Shown: positions 25,151-38,529, counted from the first letter of the stretch. The stretch is DNA of 64,000 nt from Triplophysa rosa (GCF_024868665.1 NC_079910.1:10264976-10328975), one strand, 5' to 3'. Numbers and translations are program-made. Notes: generated by a model not told the origin, from the letters alone.

Positions 25151-27429
25151 AGCAGGATATTCTCCACCCCAACCAACATCAACGTTATATATTTGCGGAG
25201 GCAGCTAAAGATCAATAGGAACTGAGTTTGGTGTACTGCGGGCCCTTTATTGCGCTGCAAACCATGTAGCCTGTCAGCTTCTCAAAAGGAGGAGTTGTCC
25301 CTAGTGATCCCAGTGCTGGCAAACGTTTTCCAGCTCCAGGGAAGCCACAGACAGTGTGACTTCTGTTTCTCCTGACAATCCTTAGCTCTGCCTTGCACCC
25401 ACACACACACACGCTCACACCCCAGCAGGCTTCCTCCGCCCCTCCTGGAAAGCGTTTGAGATTCACATTCAGGAGTATTTATTACATTTACTCAAGTGCA
25501 TCCATATTTATCTCCCCGAGCCGCCCTGATAGCACTTACAATGTGCCCAACAGGAAACCTGAGTCACTTGCTTATGCGAGATCCTCGCTGTGCAAGAGTA
25601 AGATATTTAGAGAATGCAGTTTTCAAAGAGATACCAATCGGTGCTATCAGCCAATGGGAGATTAACCAGTGCCTTGTGAGAAAAATACACAACAATGCGT
25701 TTGACATGGTGGCAAAGAGTTCATTACGGCTCACAAATGAGTCCCGACGTAGGGTGCGTGTTCCAGAGGAAAGCTGAACGATGTATAGATCGTGCTTATT
25801 CGATGGATATTAAATCTGTGTGATGTTATTTACAAACAAACACATCGTCTGGACGACTGACATTCATTATTACATCACTAAATTGAAAGCAGAGACATTC
25901 GACTGTTAATTCTCAAAATGCAGTGGTAACATAATCGGCCTGATGGCTCTAATACGTTTTCAACTAATGCGTGCTGTAAAACACCTACCGTTTCGATGGA
26001 TTTATCGAGCAGCACGCACGCAGAAATGTAAGCCATTCGAGTTGGTTTATGAGAACCAAAATTATTTCAAGGGTGAATGCTTTGCATTTCATGCACTCAG
26101 ATGGCTGTTCCACACGCATTCGCAACAGCAGATGAGATCCCATTATCAGGCAGACGAGAACTCCACCTCCAGGATTTCACAGCTCCTCTGTTTATCACAT
26201 GGCCCTGTCAAGTTGGGCACCATTAACCGATAATGAAAGGAGACAACCGGTGCAGTTACAAGCAAAGCATTCTGCATTCTACAGGCCTAAGCATGTATCT
26301 GGGAAGCTGACTGTGTCTATTCAGTTCTGCCCTGCATTCAATACCGCATCACAATGCCTCGGCTACTGTACTCTGACCCCCTCACACCAGTGGTTTAGCT
26401 TGAGATGACAATCCAATGAATAAAAGAACGACAGCTAGAGTGAATGACTTACTAATAGTTATTTTAATAGTAAAAATCTTCTGTGATGACGGAAAAAAAA
26501 GGCAACAGCCCTGAGAAAGTTCTTTGTTACAACCGTCTTTACTGATCTAATTTTAATAACAGAATGAGGCTTCATCGCATTAGCTGTAGATGACTGATTT
26601 ATTACGCTTCCTCCTGTTTGATTGTCTTTCAACAGGTATTTGAAGACTATAGAAAAACCCAGACTTTAAATGCAGTGCCATACTAATAAGTCAGCCAGTA
26701 GCTGGAACAACAAAAAAGGAGAAAGAAAAGATGACATGGTTGAGTGAGCCAAGCTTCTGAGCACTTGGCAAGCCTGGGAGGCCCTGGCCCCTTAAGCACT
26801 CATATCTAGTAACTTCATTTAATGCATTCATCTGGGATCATCAGACAAGTGGAAGGGAAACCGAAAAAAGAAAAACATTCAAAGCAACGTTCCCGGTACA
26901 AGGTTCAGCGAGTTATCGAGCAGTAAAAACAGCATGAAGAAATTAAACTTAATCTTTCACACTATTTCAGGGATAGACAGGATTTATTTCCCCACTCATA
27001 AACACATAATACTTTGAGGAAACTACACTGCCTACAACAGACAATTTCAAAGTGGTACAAAATAACAGTGGTCCGGAGTGCCTGAAAGTGGAGGGTGAGC
27101 TCAGCAAGCACTGTTGCTTTTTCTTTTCTCGCCCACTTTTTTCACCAGAGGTCATATTCACACTCTGATGTCTGCCATCAAGAACAAACACTCGTGCATC
27201 CCTTCAACAGACACCAGCCACTTCCACCCCCATTTTACTTTTTCCTTTCAAACACAAACACATGTAGGCTTGCGCGCTTCATCTGCTGACAGCCTCTCTC
27301 CTAGAAACTCATGAGACAATTTTGACTTCAATTCATCGGGTGCCATTTTGGCATTTTAGGATGAGACTGTTTTACAAGTTTTGAAGCTTGAGGGAGGGGT
27401 AATGGGGCTAATGGGGTAAAAACATACCA
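24261..27429. other. Single-copy DNA with short (CA)n tracts
   Basis: Short alternating CA/CG and pyrimidine-rich DNA occurs at 24265-24370, with a (CA)n tract at 25104-25146 and a short one near 25398-25412. No ORF here is convincing; the longest (minus strand, 24438-24851) shows no family motifs. Confidence 0.4.
25104..25146 (+). repeat. (CA)n microsatellite
   Basis: A pure CA tract of about 21 units following GTG. Confidence 0.95.
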
Positions 27430-27645
27430 ACCTGATCTCACGAGAATTCGTAAATATTTTACCAGGTGGCTGATTTGTATGAATTGTATGTTAATTTGTA
27501 CTAAAACGTACGATTATTAGAAAAAAGCAACATGGAAGCCCCTCCCCTAACCTCACCCCTAAACCTAACGTCACTGGTGCGAAAGCGAAACATACTAAAA
27601 CGTACAAATAAGATCGTACAAATTCATACGAATTAGCCACGTTGT
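27430..27645. repeat. Dispersed fish repeat, imperfect inverted repeat
   Basis: Left part: TACTAAAACGTACGATTATT preceded by GTATGAATTGTATG. Right part: ACTAAAACGTACAAATAAG, then TCGTACAAATTCATACG. The two sides are partly inverted copies around a CCCCTCCCCTAACC core, as in a non-autonomous DNA element. Boundaries are approximate and the family is not named. Confidence 0.5.
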
Positions 27646-29073
27646 CCACTGCTGGAGAGGATGGTAAAACTTTTTATAGTTTTACATTTAAAAGCATGTA
27701 TTTTACAGGATAAAGGCTGTGTAGCTTAGCTTTCTTTTCATAAAGGAAACCTAGCTGGTTTTAATCTCAAAGGAATCTCTTAACATATTGTTAGATTGAG
27801 GTCTGGATCAGTTTAAAGAAATGTGTTTCTTGGCACATAAACATTTTCTCAAACTGTCTCATCAAAGGTATTCTGAGATACTCTGCACTTACTGACAAAT
27901 ACTTTATAGGAGCAAATACCAAAACATTACAGCCCTCCTCTTTTAAACAGTAGTTAAAGAGATAACTGCCTTCCAACCCATTATTTACCATCATAAACGC
28001 AACAAAGAGCAAAGCAAACCTCCTTTGATGCTAGGCAGGAATGCTCAATTTCATTGAAAGATTACCCAGTGGCAAGCCCTACATAGTTATATTGTTTACT
28101 TTGCCATTCGTCCATATTTGGCAGGCTCACGAAACCTCAAACCCTGTGACACTTCAACAAGGTTTATTTATCATATTGCCAAGCTACATAAACTCATAAA
28201 AATTCATCTTTCAAGGGACAGATTGATTGAAAAACCATCGCATTAGGAAAAAGCAACATTCGCGTTTACAATTCCAGATCACCCGCAAACAAATCAGATC
28301 AGGACATGAAGGCGAGGTTTTTGTGTCTCTTTTCACGTAATTACACAGTACAGACCTCGCTGAGAGACGAGTGACGAAACGCCTGACAGGCGGACTAGTT
28401 TTCAGCCTCGTGCATAAACTCGTTCTCAAATCCAAACGAGCGGTTACTTCTGAAAATAAACACAAGCGCTCGGCCAAATTCATAAGCGGGCTCGCGCTGG
28501 TTTTCAAGTGGCTGTGAAGCTTCTATTTGAATGCCTTAATTTTCTTTGTTTGCCGGTGGTAAATAGCCCATCTGGGCATCGACCCCTCCTTCTTCTACTC
28601 TCTTTACTTCGCTCACAAGACAGAGACAACACACACACACACACACACGCACACACACACGCACACACACACACACACACACACATACAAGCTTCCCCAG
28701 GTGCTACTTACTAAGCCCCTGATTCCACATGTATTCAGAGCATGCTGTTTCACAGTAAGAACTGCGGTACATTTGTCACAGTTAAAAAATTAAGCTTCTT
28801 AAAAACATTCAGTGTTACCTGGGTGTGTGTTACTGTTCATTATCAAACATATTAAATCTGCCAAAGATCTTTTAAATATTTACATTAATAACTAAAACCA
28901 AGTAAATAACACAAGAAATTTTTTTTGTTAAATAAATGTTGAAGTAAAAATATATGTAGATAAAAATGTTACATTGATTCATATTAATGAAAATACTTTA
29001 ATACTAAATACTTAATTGTGAAATGATTAAATTAAGTTAGTTATTGAATATTTAAATACTACTTAAAATACTA
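27646..29073. other. Single-copy DNA with an interrupted (CA)n
   Basis: An interrupted CA tract lies at 28628-28687; otherwise I see no genes or transposon ends. A CpG-richer block occurs at 28290-28500 but has no exon I can support. Confidence 0.4.
28628..28687 (+). repeat. Interrupted (CA)n microsatellite
   Basis: CA repeats broken by CGCACA at two points. Confidence 0.95.
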
Positions 29074-29304
29074 AGGCCCGGTTTCACAGACACAGCTTAG
29101 CTTAAGCCAGGGTTGAATTAAGATATTTATGTCGCTTTTATAAAAATGCTTTAGAAGAATACATTACTGGTGTGCATCTTGAGACAAAACAATGGCACTG
29201 ATATATTTTAAGATATTTCTGGGCAAGTTATATTGAGTTAAGACAGGTCACACATTCATTTTAGTCTGGGACTAGCCTTAAACCTTGTCTGTGAAACCGG
29301 GCCT
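29074..29304. mobile_element. MITE with GGCCCGGTTTCACAGACA ends
   Basis: The 231-bp element has perfect inverted ends, GGCCCGGTTTCACAGACA at 29075-29092 and its reverse complement ending at 29303. No ORF. The flanking TA on each side is compatible with a TA target duplication but is short. This end sequence is common in cyprinid genomes as far as I recall. Confidence 0.85.
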
Positions 29305-30782
29305 ATAAGTACTTGTGTAAAAAATATGCCTTGATTATTGTATTTTACTGTATTTTACTTACTGATGTTTAAATCCATAACAGCTGTCTGGCTGCAATGG
29401 TTCATTTGTTGAGAAATCAAATCCCAAATTTAATTTCTGAACAAATTAATATTAAATTATTATTTTTATTAATTATTAACTATTTTAGCAGTAACACTTA
29501 ACAAACTTATTGTAAACTAACAATGAACAATTAGTCTGCTGTATTAACGTAGTTTAATGTTAACCTCCGCGTTTACTAATACAATTTTTAAATCAACACT
29601 TAACTTTTCACATTAGTTAATGCAAACAAACATAATTGTACTGGCATTAACTAACATTAACAAGTGATAGTTCACCCAAAAATGAAAATTCTGCCATCAT
29701 TTACTCACCCTCAAACCTGTATGACTTTCTTCTGCAGAACACAAAAGAAGATATTTTGAAGAATGTTGTTAACCAGCACCCATTGACCTGCATTGGTTTT
29801 GTGTCCATACAATAGAAGTGAATGGGTGTCAGCGCTGTTCGTTTACCAACTTTCTTCAAAATATCTTCTTTTGTGTTCTTCAGAACAAAGCCATACAGGT
29901 TTGGAATGACAAGAGTGTGAGTAAATGATGACGAAATCTTCATTTTTGGGTGAACTATCACTTTAACTAATGGTAACAAATACAACCTTTATGTCAAATG
30001 TTACAATTTTAGCTATAATGACCCTTGTAAAGCCCTTGTAAAATAACCAAGATACAGTGCGAATTTGGTTTGATGCATTTAAAATGCCTCACAAATTCAA
30101 CCTTTAGTGTTTTGTGTATGCCACCACTGGGATGCCATTCATTTTAAACGCTAAGAAGAAAAAGGAAATGAATGGAGGACGTTGCTTTAAGCTGATGTCT
30201 AGACCCATTAGATCACTCTGCTAGTGTCTGCTATGTGCGAGAAACACATTAAAAGTCTCTAACTCTGCCACCCGATGGACAGAATGAGGAATCACACCAC
30301 AGCCTGAAAAATACAAAGACACAAAAATCTCCCGGAGGTTATAAAAACAATACTGTGTGTTCACATCGAGCTTGAATGTGGAGTTTGATGACTTTTACAG
30401 CAACGGGAAATTCAGAGGCTGCTGTTGGTGATTCATTGTTTATATCTCGCTCTAGATACCCATGCCAAGTTTCTACCATATCCAAAGCAAAACAAGACGT
30501 TTGTGTGACTAATAAATCACATTTAACTCCAAGATACCATTCTCGGCCCGAGATGACGGAAATTTTCAATAGATTACCAAGCAATTAACAGTGTAAATGT
30601 TCTCCAGCAATATAAATATTTGCTGTTTTGCTGGAAATACAAAAACGAAGAGAGCAGAGAAAAAAGCGACACATTCCGCTGCTGTATTAACATCTTAAAG
30701 CCAAAGAGCTTAAAGCGGAGCGTTAAGGCTATTGTCAAACAGTAAATGCTCTCGGCAGTATCTCACACTGTTGTTTCAGAAC
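29305..30782. other. AT-rich DNA around MITE copy 1, no gene
   Basis: Apart from the MITE at 29662-29963, the sequence is AT-rich. Stretches such as 29480-29640 look like decayed repeat. No exon is supported. Confidence 0.35.
29662..29963. mobile_element. GTGAACTAT-type MITE, copy 1
   Basis: The ends are AAGTGATAGTTCACCC and its reverse complement GGGTGAACTATCACTT, with ATTTACTCACCC and GTGAGTAAATGATG just inside. The arms carry inverted TTCTTCAAAATATCTTC blocks, so the element folds back. A TAAC flank is repeated on both sides. It is the most complete of at least eight copies between 29.6 and 57.6 kb. Confidence 0.88.
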
Positions 30783-31000
30783 TCAGAACCAGAAGGTTGC
30801 CGGTTCGATTCCCAGGGCCGACGGGTAACGACTGAGGTGCCATTGAGCAAGGCACCTTACCCCTGCTTGTTCCCTGATGTACGTGTGTTCACGACTTGCT
30901 GTGCGTGTGTTCACTACTCTCTGGATGGGTTAAGAGGTCACATTTCGGGTATGGGTCACCATATCTGACTAATAGGTCACTTTCACTTCACTTTTACTTT
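30783..31000 (+). mobile_element. tRNA-derived V-type SINE, 5' truncated
   Basis: It starts at the B-box-like GGTTGCCGGTTCGATTCCC. The fish V-SINE body follows: GTGCCATTGAGCAAGGCACC, then CTCTGGATGGGTTAAGAGG, GGGTATGGGTCACCATAT and a TCACTTTCACTTCAC tail. The A box is not clear, so the copy is truncated or decayed at its 5' end. Confidence 0.8.
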
Positions 31001-33591
31001 CAAATGCAGATGAAATCATACTCAATTGGCAAGGTGAGGGTTTCACACTTCTGTCGCCCTGTCCTAAGATTTCAGAGTTTCACCACCCTGACCCAAATGG
31101 AGGGTCGGGGCTGCTTTCGCTGGCGCACGACGAGGAATGCAAACAAAATGACAGAAGGTCGGGTCTGTAGCACTTGAAACGCTCGCAGGAAGTACAGAGG
31201 AAGCATTGTTCTCCCTCACTGCAGGTACATTCCTCCAGACGGTGAAAAACAAACCCCGCAATACCATCTACACGAGCCTAGCTGAGTGTAAAAGTGTCAC
31301 AGTGACTCCGCTGGGGCTCTGAATCATGCTGAATGCTGACATCTTTCTGGAGATGTTTTTAACACCGGAGTCAGCGTGTATTTAGGACATGCATGTGTGT
31401 GGGCTCGTGAGCGATTGCGAAAATCTCGAGCAAAGACATCATGACAGTTGTCTTCGTAGCCTGCCTTCGTGTCAGAAGGCATTTCTCACGTATCTGCGTG
31501 CTATCGCTTTATAAAATTGCATGTGATGCTGCTGCGGTGATGTGAGAGATGACACGGAGTGGCTGTCGATGTGAACTGGCGTTCGCATGTCATTTAATAA
31601 CAGTTAACGGGATATTCAACAGTAACGGGATATTCAATGAGAAACAATGTAAGGCAAGGCTTATTCTGTCAATTGGATCATGAAATTTTGATGCTAAGAA
31701 AGTAAATGTGGTCATTTCTAATTTTATGTTGACTTGTATGGATGTGCATTGTGGTCAGTATGGATGTGCATTGTGGTCATTGTGAATGCTAAGGACTGTA
31801 AGTCACGTATACGATACGGTACCGTAAAAGTATTATATGTTGAGCCTCTTTACACGTGTTTTGCATTGCATCTTGTTGTTTTTTTAGCATCTCAAGCCAC
31901 GAGCGTTAGGTTTCCAAGGTGGTGTGTCGAAGTAAAAATAGCCAAAAACTGCATTCCTTTGTTCTACTCCATTCAGCTATGCTTCGTCTAGCTGCATGCT
32001 TTTGAACAAAATGTGTGGGCTACACCTCTCTCCATATAGTGCCGAATGTTGCTGCTTCCCCAAAGAGAAAAAAATCACTATGTACCAACTGGACCACCTT
32101 AAGTGCCACTGTAACAGTGGCAAAATTAAACATGAAGTCCCATTTTGTTGAGTTAAAAAAGTGAGTCATCATTGTGCTTTCAAGATCAATCGTTCCCGTC
32201 ACTTCAGAGTACTGCGGATCCCTGGAATAAAGGGCAGAAAAAGAGGCGGCGAAGGGAAACACAGAGACAAAGAGGGAGAGGAAGAAAGGAAGACATAGCC
32301 AACGGAAAGCCAATTATCAAACTCATTAAGTAAGCCACTCTGGTGCTTTAAGAGGTGCTGCCTCCATATCATTGCTGGATTTATTACCACAATTTGCTCC
32401 CCTGATTCAGTCTGGGACTTTATCAAGATCACCATAGGGGTGACAGCAAAACAATCACATGCACCCGTCACAGATGCTGGTCGGCATGCAATGTGGTCAT
32501 GTTTTGATGCTAAAAAAGTGGGCGGGGCATAACACGATCACAAGCACATTTACATTAAAACTATGCACCCAAAGTGACATTTGGTGCTTTTAAGGTTTAT
32601 GCGTTGGTGCATTTTATCTTTTTTGTTTGAATCCAAGACCTTGGCTAGCACTATGCTTTACTACAGAAACATGTTATGGTTCAATAGATGTTTTAGAAAA
32701 GAGAGCATGTAGCAATCGAGTCAAACAAATTGTTGAAAGACTAACAAAGGGGGTTTCTGGAAAACATCAGAGAGGTGTGTTGTTGGCATCAAGAGGTGGA
32801 AAAGAAGAAGATGTTAGGACAGGAACAGCTGGATTTACAGTTGTAATGCTGTTACTAACCTCGACTGCCTTTACCTCTACGTCTCCAAGGACCCGCAGCC
32901 CTCTTTACAAGCATTCACACTACCACACTCTGGGGAAAGCAAAAAAAAGCAAGTTCAAAGAAAAGAAAGGAAGGAAATAAATCAAGAATGCATGAGAGAA
33001 TAAGTGAGTAAATGCAGGCAATAAATGAAGAAACAGCATCCAGCCATTGCGGCTCTATGCACACGAGGAAACAAACGCAAGATTAATGAGTCACCTGGAA
33101 TTACACTGATGATTTATTTCAAAACGTCTATTCCTGTCAAAAACAATGTGGCGAGGGGAAACAGGGAGAGAACAGCACGTAAGATCTAAGCAACGGCCGC
33201 TTTCACAGTCGCTTGGTTCTACACTTTAGAAATGAATCCAAACATAAACTCCCTCTAGAGACGCGGTTTTCCCCCACCCCAAAAAACCCACACACACACT
33301 GATTTCTAGCCCTCCTACAAGCCTTTAACTCCCATCCAGCTCCCCGAGCAGCCCGTTCTGTCTTTGCCTCCCAGCCAGAGCTGTGCAAATAAAAACATCA
33401 GGACCTCGCCTCGCAGCACCTGTTCGAAAACAGTGACATTTTACATTCAAAGGCGTCCGTTAGCCGAGCATCACAGCAGTCATTAGCCTTACAGAGAGAA
33501 ACCATGAAAGCACCTGGAAGGCTTGATTTATGAGGGCTGAAACACACTTACTGCTAATCCTTAACATTTCACATAGGAGAGACTGTTCCAT

Positions 33592-33593
<2 letters not shown>
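31001..33593. other. Single-copy DNA with small tandem duplications
   Basis: Two small tandem duplications occur: an ~18-bp unit containing AACGGGATATTCAA at 31603-31640, and a perfect 22-bp unit (GTATGGATGTGCATTGTGGTCA-type) repeated at 31736-31779. A motif TTTTGATGCTAARAAAGT recurs at 31686 and 32503. No gene recognised. Confidence 0.4.
31736..31779 (+). repeat. Perfect 22-bp tandem duplication
   Basis: Two head-to-tail copies of a 22-base unit beginning TATGGATGTGCATTGTGG. Confidence 0.85.
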
Positions 33594-33629
<36 letters not shown>

Positions 33630-33631
33630 GT
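33594..33631 (+). repeat. (GT)n microsatellite
   Basis: GT tract with one GC interruption near its right end. Confidence 0.95.
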
Positions 33632-33961
33632 TTTCATTGTGGAAATGCAGAAAAACCAAGCTTTCAATCAGCAGTAGGGCTTCGCAGTAAAGACGTACTA
33701 CAACTAAAAATAGACGTGTTACTGCATGAGATCTATTACAAATGTTTGTTAATGTTCGTTTAAGTTTGCAGACGACAGCAATAAATATCTTTGTTTTATA
33801 CGTGTAAGTAGGGCTTTATTATACTGTAATTATAATAACGATTATTTTGCCTAATGTTGAGATTATTTTCATTGACTTTGGAAACAATAAATAATAGTTA
33901 TTATTAATTAATAAATAACTTGTCAATTTAACACTGGATTCAACTTATAATAACAAATAAG

Positions 33962-34160
33962 AGTTCATTTGCAAAAACATTTAAAAAATCATGTGGATTC
34001 CAAGTAATATCAATCAAACTGCAGTTGGGTTGTTTTGATTAAGTAATAATAACTCATAAAATACAGCTAACTAAGACTATTAAAACATGATAACGCCATA
34101 AAAACATGATTTTTGAAAATGTTTAAAAACAGAGTTATCCGTTTTTCCGTTACAAAACGG
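33962..34160. mobile_element. Diverged copy of the 6337-type MITE
   Basis: It shares TACAGCTAACTAAG and ACATGATTTTTGAAAATG in the same order as 6337-6512, with an inverted AAAAAATCATG block on the left. The ends are decayed. The flanking 33785-34620 is AT-rich with no gene; a TAGGGCTTTATTATA near 33808 may be a hAT end without a partner. Confidence 0.5.
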
Positions 34161-35141
34161 AATGCGGCACAATAATAGTTTTAACATGATTGTCATTTGT
34201 GTTAAATCTACATGTGTTTTTAAGCACAACTATTCCATTTCATTTCTTTGAAGCTGCAATGCTTAGCATTTGCCTCTATAGCGCCATCTCTGTTTAAAAC
34301 ATTAAACTGCACGTTAATTTACAAACAAATGAACTCATGGATTACTCATGAAATTCTACCCCACATCTCAAATTATAAATTAAAATTATAAATTTACAGT
34401 TGCGAATCAAGATGTAAAGAGACAGTTTTGAACATTGATGTTTTATGTTCTTGCTCAGTGACTGGTTTTGTGAATTATGAATTGTTGACATTTAATTATT
34501 AAATTATCTGTTGACAGTCCCAGTTTCATTTCATCTGTCTGCTGCTAAAAATATTGATTTAGTATTGATAATGAGGTACCGGCGGATTGTATCATGCCAA
34601 AGCCGACATTTTGGTATTGATCCAAATCAGAAGCGCTGCAGAGAGTGTGAGGAAAACAACATTTGCTGTTTGCTTAACCTCTGAATCCATTGCATGTCCA
34701 AGCATATGGTCTACTTTGATTTAATACTTTAAAAAGAAATAAGAATTGTTTCCCCGACACCCGACATGTCCGCCGATCTGGTGAACCTTCTCTGAGCCTT
34801 TGGGACATCTGTTCCACAGAATTAGAGCATTTAGCCCTCTGCAATTACTCCAGATAAAGGTTATTAACTCCCAGGATTAGATCACTGTATTAAAACATTG
34901 GGCTTTCTCCTCATAAACAGCTGCATGTTTATAGCTCTCTGTCTACACGCATATTTCTCTCTCAGTGAGTATGGAATGAGAATAAACCAACAAACTTCAC
35001 AGCAACATGGCTGTCGAGCACATACATGCTCATGAAAAGAGGACATAACCTGATATAGACAAAAAAATTGATGTTTCGAGTTGCATGAAAAGAGTTAAAA
35101 ACCTTGGTATGAAGACAATATGCATACATATAAAAAGGCAC

Positions 35142-35908
35142 TTAAAAGGATCACTCAATAAAATTCTGCCATCATTTATTCACCCTCAGGTTGTTTCAAA
35201 CCTGAATAAATGTCTTTGTTCTTCTAAACACAAAGGAAGATATTTGGAAGAATGTCAGTAACCAAACAGATCTCATCAGAGGTAGCTTCAACACACAGGC
35301 GCGTGGTGCGGTCTTTATAGAGTTTTTTTGGATAAACATTAGCTTTCAGTGAGTGGAAGAATGTCTCTCTCGCTGTCTTCTCTGTTCAGTGAGTAGCAGA
35401 AGCAGCACATTCATGACAAAACCGCAGCTTAAGTGAGTGAGTGAAAAACAACGTTTACAGGCACCTGTCATTGTTAATGACTGGATATATGAACATAATC
35501 ATTTGTCTGTAATTATTATTTTATGTCTGACAACAGAAACATTAAATATATAAATGAATATAAACAACAACGCCTTTATTGGGCATTCAGTTGTAGTAAA
35601 ATATAGTAAGTTCAGAGAGTAAACGAAAGCGAACATGCTAATTAGCACGTAACGCCACATTGCACCATAGTGATGGGTAATAATAGATTATGATGGATTT
35701 GTTTACGAGCCTTAAAAAAAGTCTAGCGCAACCTCTGGATCTCATCCCCCATTGACTCCCATAGTATTTATTTCCCCTACTATGGCAGTAAATGGGGGCT
35801 GAGATCTGATTGCCTACTGACATTCTTCCAAATATCTTTCTTTTATTGTTTAGCCTGAGGATGAGTAAATGACAGAATTTTAATTTTTGGGTGAACTATG
35901 CCTTTTAA
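35142..35908. mobile_element. GTGAACTAT-type MITE, copy 2, split by a hAT
   Basis: Left part 35142-35276 (ATTTATTCACCCTCAGG) and right part 35746-35908 (GGTGAACTATGCC) belong to the MITE. The central 461 bp is a separate insertion. Without it the MITE is about 300 bp, the normal size of the family. Confidence 0.82.
35277..35737. mobile_element. hAT-type insertion inside the MITE, 461 bp
   Basis: Perfect 8-bp duplications GATCTCAT (35269-35276 and 35738-35745) flank it. The ends are CAGAGGTAGC and, in reverse complement, CAGAGGTTGC, the CAGRG-type end of many hAT elements. No ORF. Confidence 0.9.
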
Positions 35909-37400
35909 TAAATCTCATTTAATCCAAAGAGAAATTGTTACTTGCAAATCCGTTCTGCTCACGTTTCGTCAATGAGGCTCAAAGAGACTAAGGATGTTCA
36001 TTAAAAAAGTAAATTATGATTTCATGTCAAAGAGAGCAATCCAGGATACTGTAGACACAAACAGCACAATGAATTAAACTGCATCTTAGTTGACAAAGTG
36101 CAGAGATAAATGAGTCTGTGAATGACTAAAAACGACAGTCTGAATCTCATTATGCAACTCATCTCTCTCTCTCTCTTTCTAACTCCTTTTCGCTTCCTCT
36201 TCAGAATCAGCGTTACAAATTCTTCACTTCCCGCCTGCCGCGGCCCCCGAGTCTCTGGCTGATTTGAAACTCTACTGACAGCTCTCATGACTAAGGCTCT
36301 CATGTCAAACACCATTATATCAGCCATCCATTCATTCCCTTAACACTGCTTTAGTGACATTTTCAAGCACTTAGCTGTGCTGTAGTACTGTCTATGTTAC
36401 CTCTTACATCAACTCGGCAGCCATCAGAAAACGTACATTATTCAAAAATGCAATCTAGATTGTAAAAAAAAAGCTTGGTGCTTTTTTCCAGGCTGGCGGC
36501 TGAGATTAGAGGTTTAAATGCTGCTGTTTTAACTAGATCAGTGGGATTTAATGCTAACGCTCTTGAACAAAAGCTGCCGGCTGCTTTTCTAGAACCACAA
36601 CCAGTGCACTCCATTTGCCTACAGGTTTCCGAGCATCTCAGGGGAATGGTCGGCTCGATAGAAATGTAGTTTCCATGCTTGGGGAAAAACTAGAAACATC
36701 CAAACCAAGAAATAAAAACAAATCTGCCTGCACCTCACTCTCCACTTGACCCAACATCCTGACGCTCTATTCAGAAAGGCAAAAGCCTGGAAAATAAGAA
36801 ATCATAATCCCTGCTTCCCTTACATGAGATGTGTGCTGCGGTCACTGCTGACCTGGGAAATCTAACAGAAAGAAAACAGATTACCTGCTGATTAGCCTGC
36901 ATTATAGGCCAGCGCTAACCTTTGTGAAATCGACTGCCTGTTCTGTGCTTAGCCAAGCATGGCGCTCATCTTCTCCAGCCTAAAGAGAAAAATGCAGTGA
37001 CAAGCCTACCGCTCCCTATTAAGTAAGTGAGCTGAGCAAACAGCCCTGCACATCCATCAGCGAGCAACGACACACAGTCCTGCCATCCGCAACGGCAGTC
37101 TTCCCTTTAGTGTCTCTCTTTAAAAAACAGAGGTGCTGTGTTCATTTAGCTCTTCTTTGTGAGATGGTAACTTAATATTATTCAGAATGCTAAGTGATGG
37201 CGACTGGAAAGGCTGTGAGATGATAATCAACACTGGAAATACAAACAAGCCCTGTTGACAGACACAACTGCAGTGAGGTGAACGCCTGATGATACTTAAA
37301 ACCAAAATGTATGCAAATAATAAATGATATGCTGGCTTCTCACAAAGCCCATTCTCAGCATAGATGCTCAAATGTTTTACAGAGTAAAAAATGGTCTTTA
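35909..37400. other. Single-copy DNA with no gene seen
   Basis: A (TC)n run lies near 36162-36178. The block 36700-37090 has even composition and no repeat signature, so it may be conserved noncoding DNA. No exon is supported. Confidence 0.35.
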
Positions 37401-38529
37401 GAAATCAGACGCACGCACCAGGACCCAAGTTAACTTCCGGATTTGGTTATCGGTCTGGCAGTGGCTAGTTATATATGCTTTAATATTTAATTTATATTAA
37501 TACTCATTTATATTAACCGTTATTAATTCTTTGCGGTGGGCTATCTGGAGTTAAGTTTGGGGCACATAACGTTTGTTTATGTTGTTGCCGCTAAAACCGT
37601 CTATATAGCTACATTTGTACATTATAAGAAATACAAGAAAATGTAAGTTGTGCTGTTCTAACAAAATTTCCTGCTGCTGTGTTGTGGGCGGTTTCCAGGG
37701 TGTTGCTTTGTGGTTTCTAAGGCATTCGATTCCAAGCCCCCAATTTGCAATATTCCTCCTAAATAGTATTCGAAATTAGAATTAGTATGTCCCAAATCAT
37801 AGTAAGTTGAAATGAGTATTATCAAAGTGCCCAGCTGGTCTGCTATGACCGGTGAACATTTGAAGTGTAGATCCATGAACACTCAAATGGTTGACGCTAC
37901 TCTGTAATAGACCACTTTGAAAGAAGTAAACAACAACGCTTGTCCAACGCTAATCCAGAAGGACTTCCAGTTTCATTTTTTTAACACTACACAAACGTTT
38001 GAACAAAATGATATGCACAGAACATCTATAACCGAATCAAAATGTTAAGTCTTTGAGATTTCATTATATATGTAAGATTATAAAATAAAATAAATAATGA
38101 AGTGCTCCTGGACCAGTGCTTACATCATTTACATTTATGCATTTGGCAGACGCTTTTATCCAAAGCGACTTACATTGCATTATCCTATACATTTGTTTCT
38201 AAGTATGTACAATCCCCTGCGATCGAACCCACGACCTTGGCGTTGTTAGCGCCATGCTCTTACCACTGAGCTATAGGAAAGCCTTACAAAGTAGTCTATA
38301 ATAGAATGGTAATAGAAAGTGATGCATCATTGAATTAAAGTGTACAGTACACATTACATAAGAAATAATGAATGAAGAAATTGCTTCCTAATCGTATAGG
38401 CAACAACAGTCGCTTCCTTTTCGTGTAAGTATATCCAATTGCGTGCATACTGTTATGCTCTGCAATAAAATGTAGATACTTTTCCAAAAACAATACAGTA
38501 CATAGTATAAATCAGCGAATTGGGACGGT
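37401..38529. repeat. Decayed repeat cluster around a SINE
   Basis: Segments at 37740-37960 (AGTATGTCCCAAATCATAGT) and 38480-38528 (TCAGCGAATTGGGACGGTGC) resemble the ends and interior of the MITE at 46686-47430. A GTGTTGCTTTGTGGTTTCTA motif at 37698 is like a dispersed fish repeat also seen at 39170-39212. A SINE lies at 38119-38280. Boundaries are not defined. Confidence 0.4.
38119..38280 (-). mobile_element. tRNA-derived SINE
   Basis: On the minus strand the head reads TAGCTCAGTGGTAAGAGC (A box) and GTCGTGGGTTCGATCG (B box). The body AAGTCGCTTTGGATAAAAGC and CGTCTGCCAAATGCATAA follow; this is a well-known teleost SINE body. Near-matching flanks GCTTACA (38119) and GCCTTACA (38281) could be a target duplication. 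Both pol III boxes look intact. Confidence 0.82.

Noticed and set aside
33808..34640. TAGGGCTTTATTATA as a left hAT end with an element to about 34.6 kb
   Set aside because: No matching right end or 8-bp duplication was found.
38119..38280. Possible tRNA gene from clear A and B boxes
   Set aside because: The boxes belong to a SINE head: the cloverleaf is not complete and a known fish SINE body follows.
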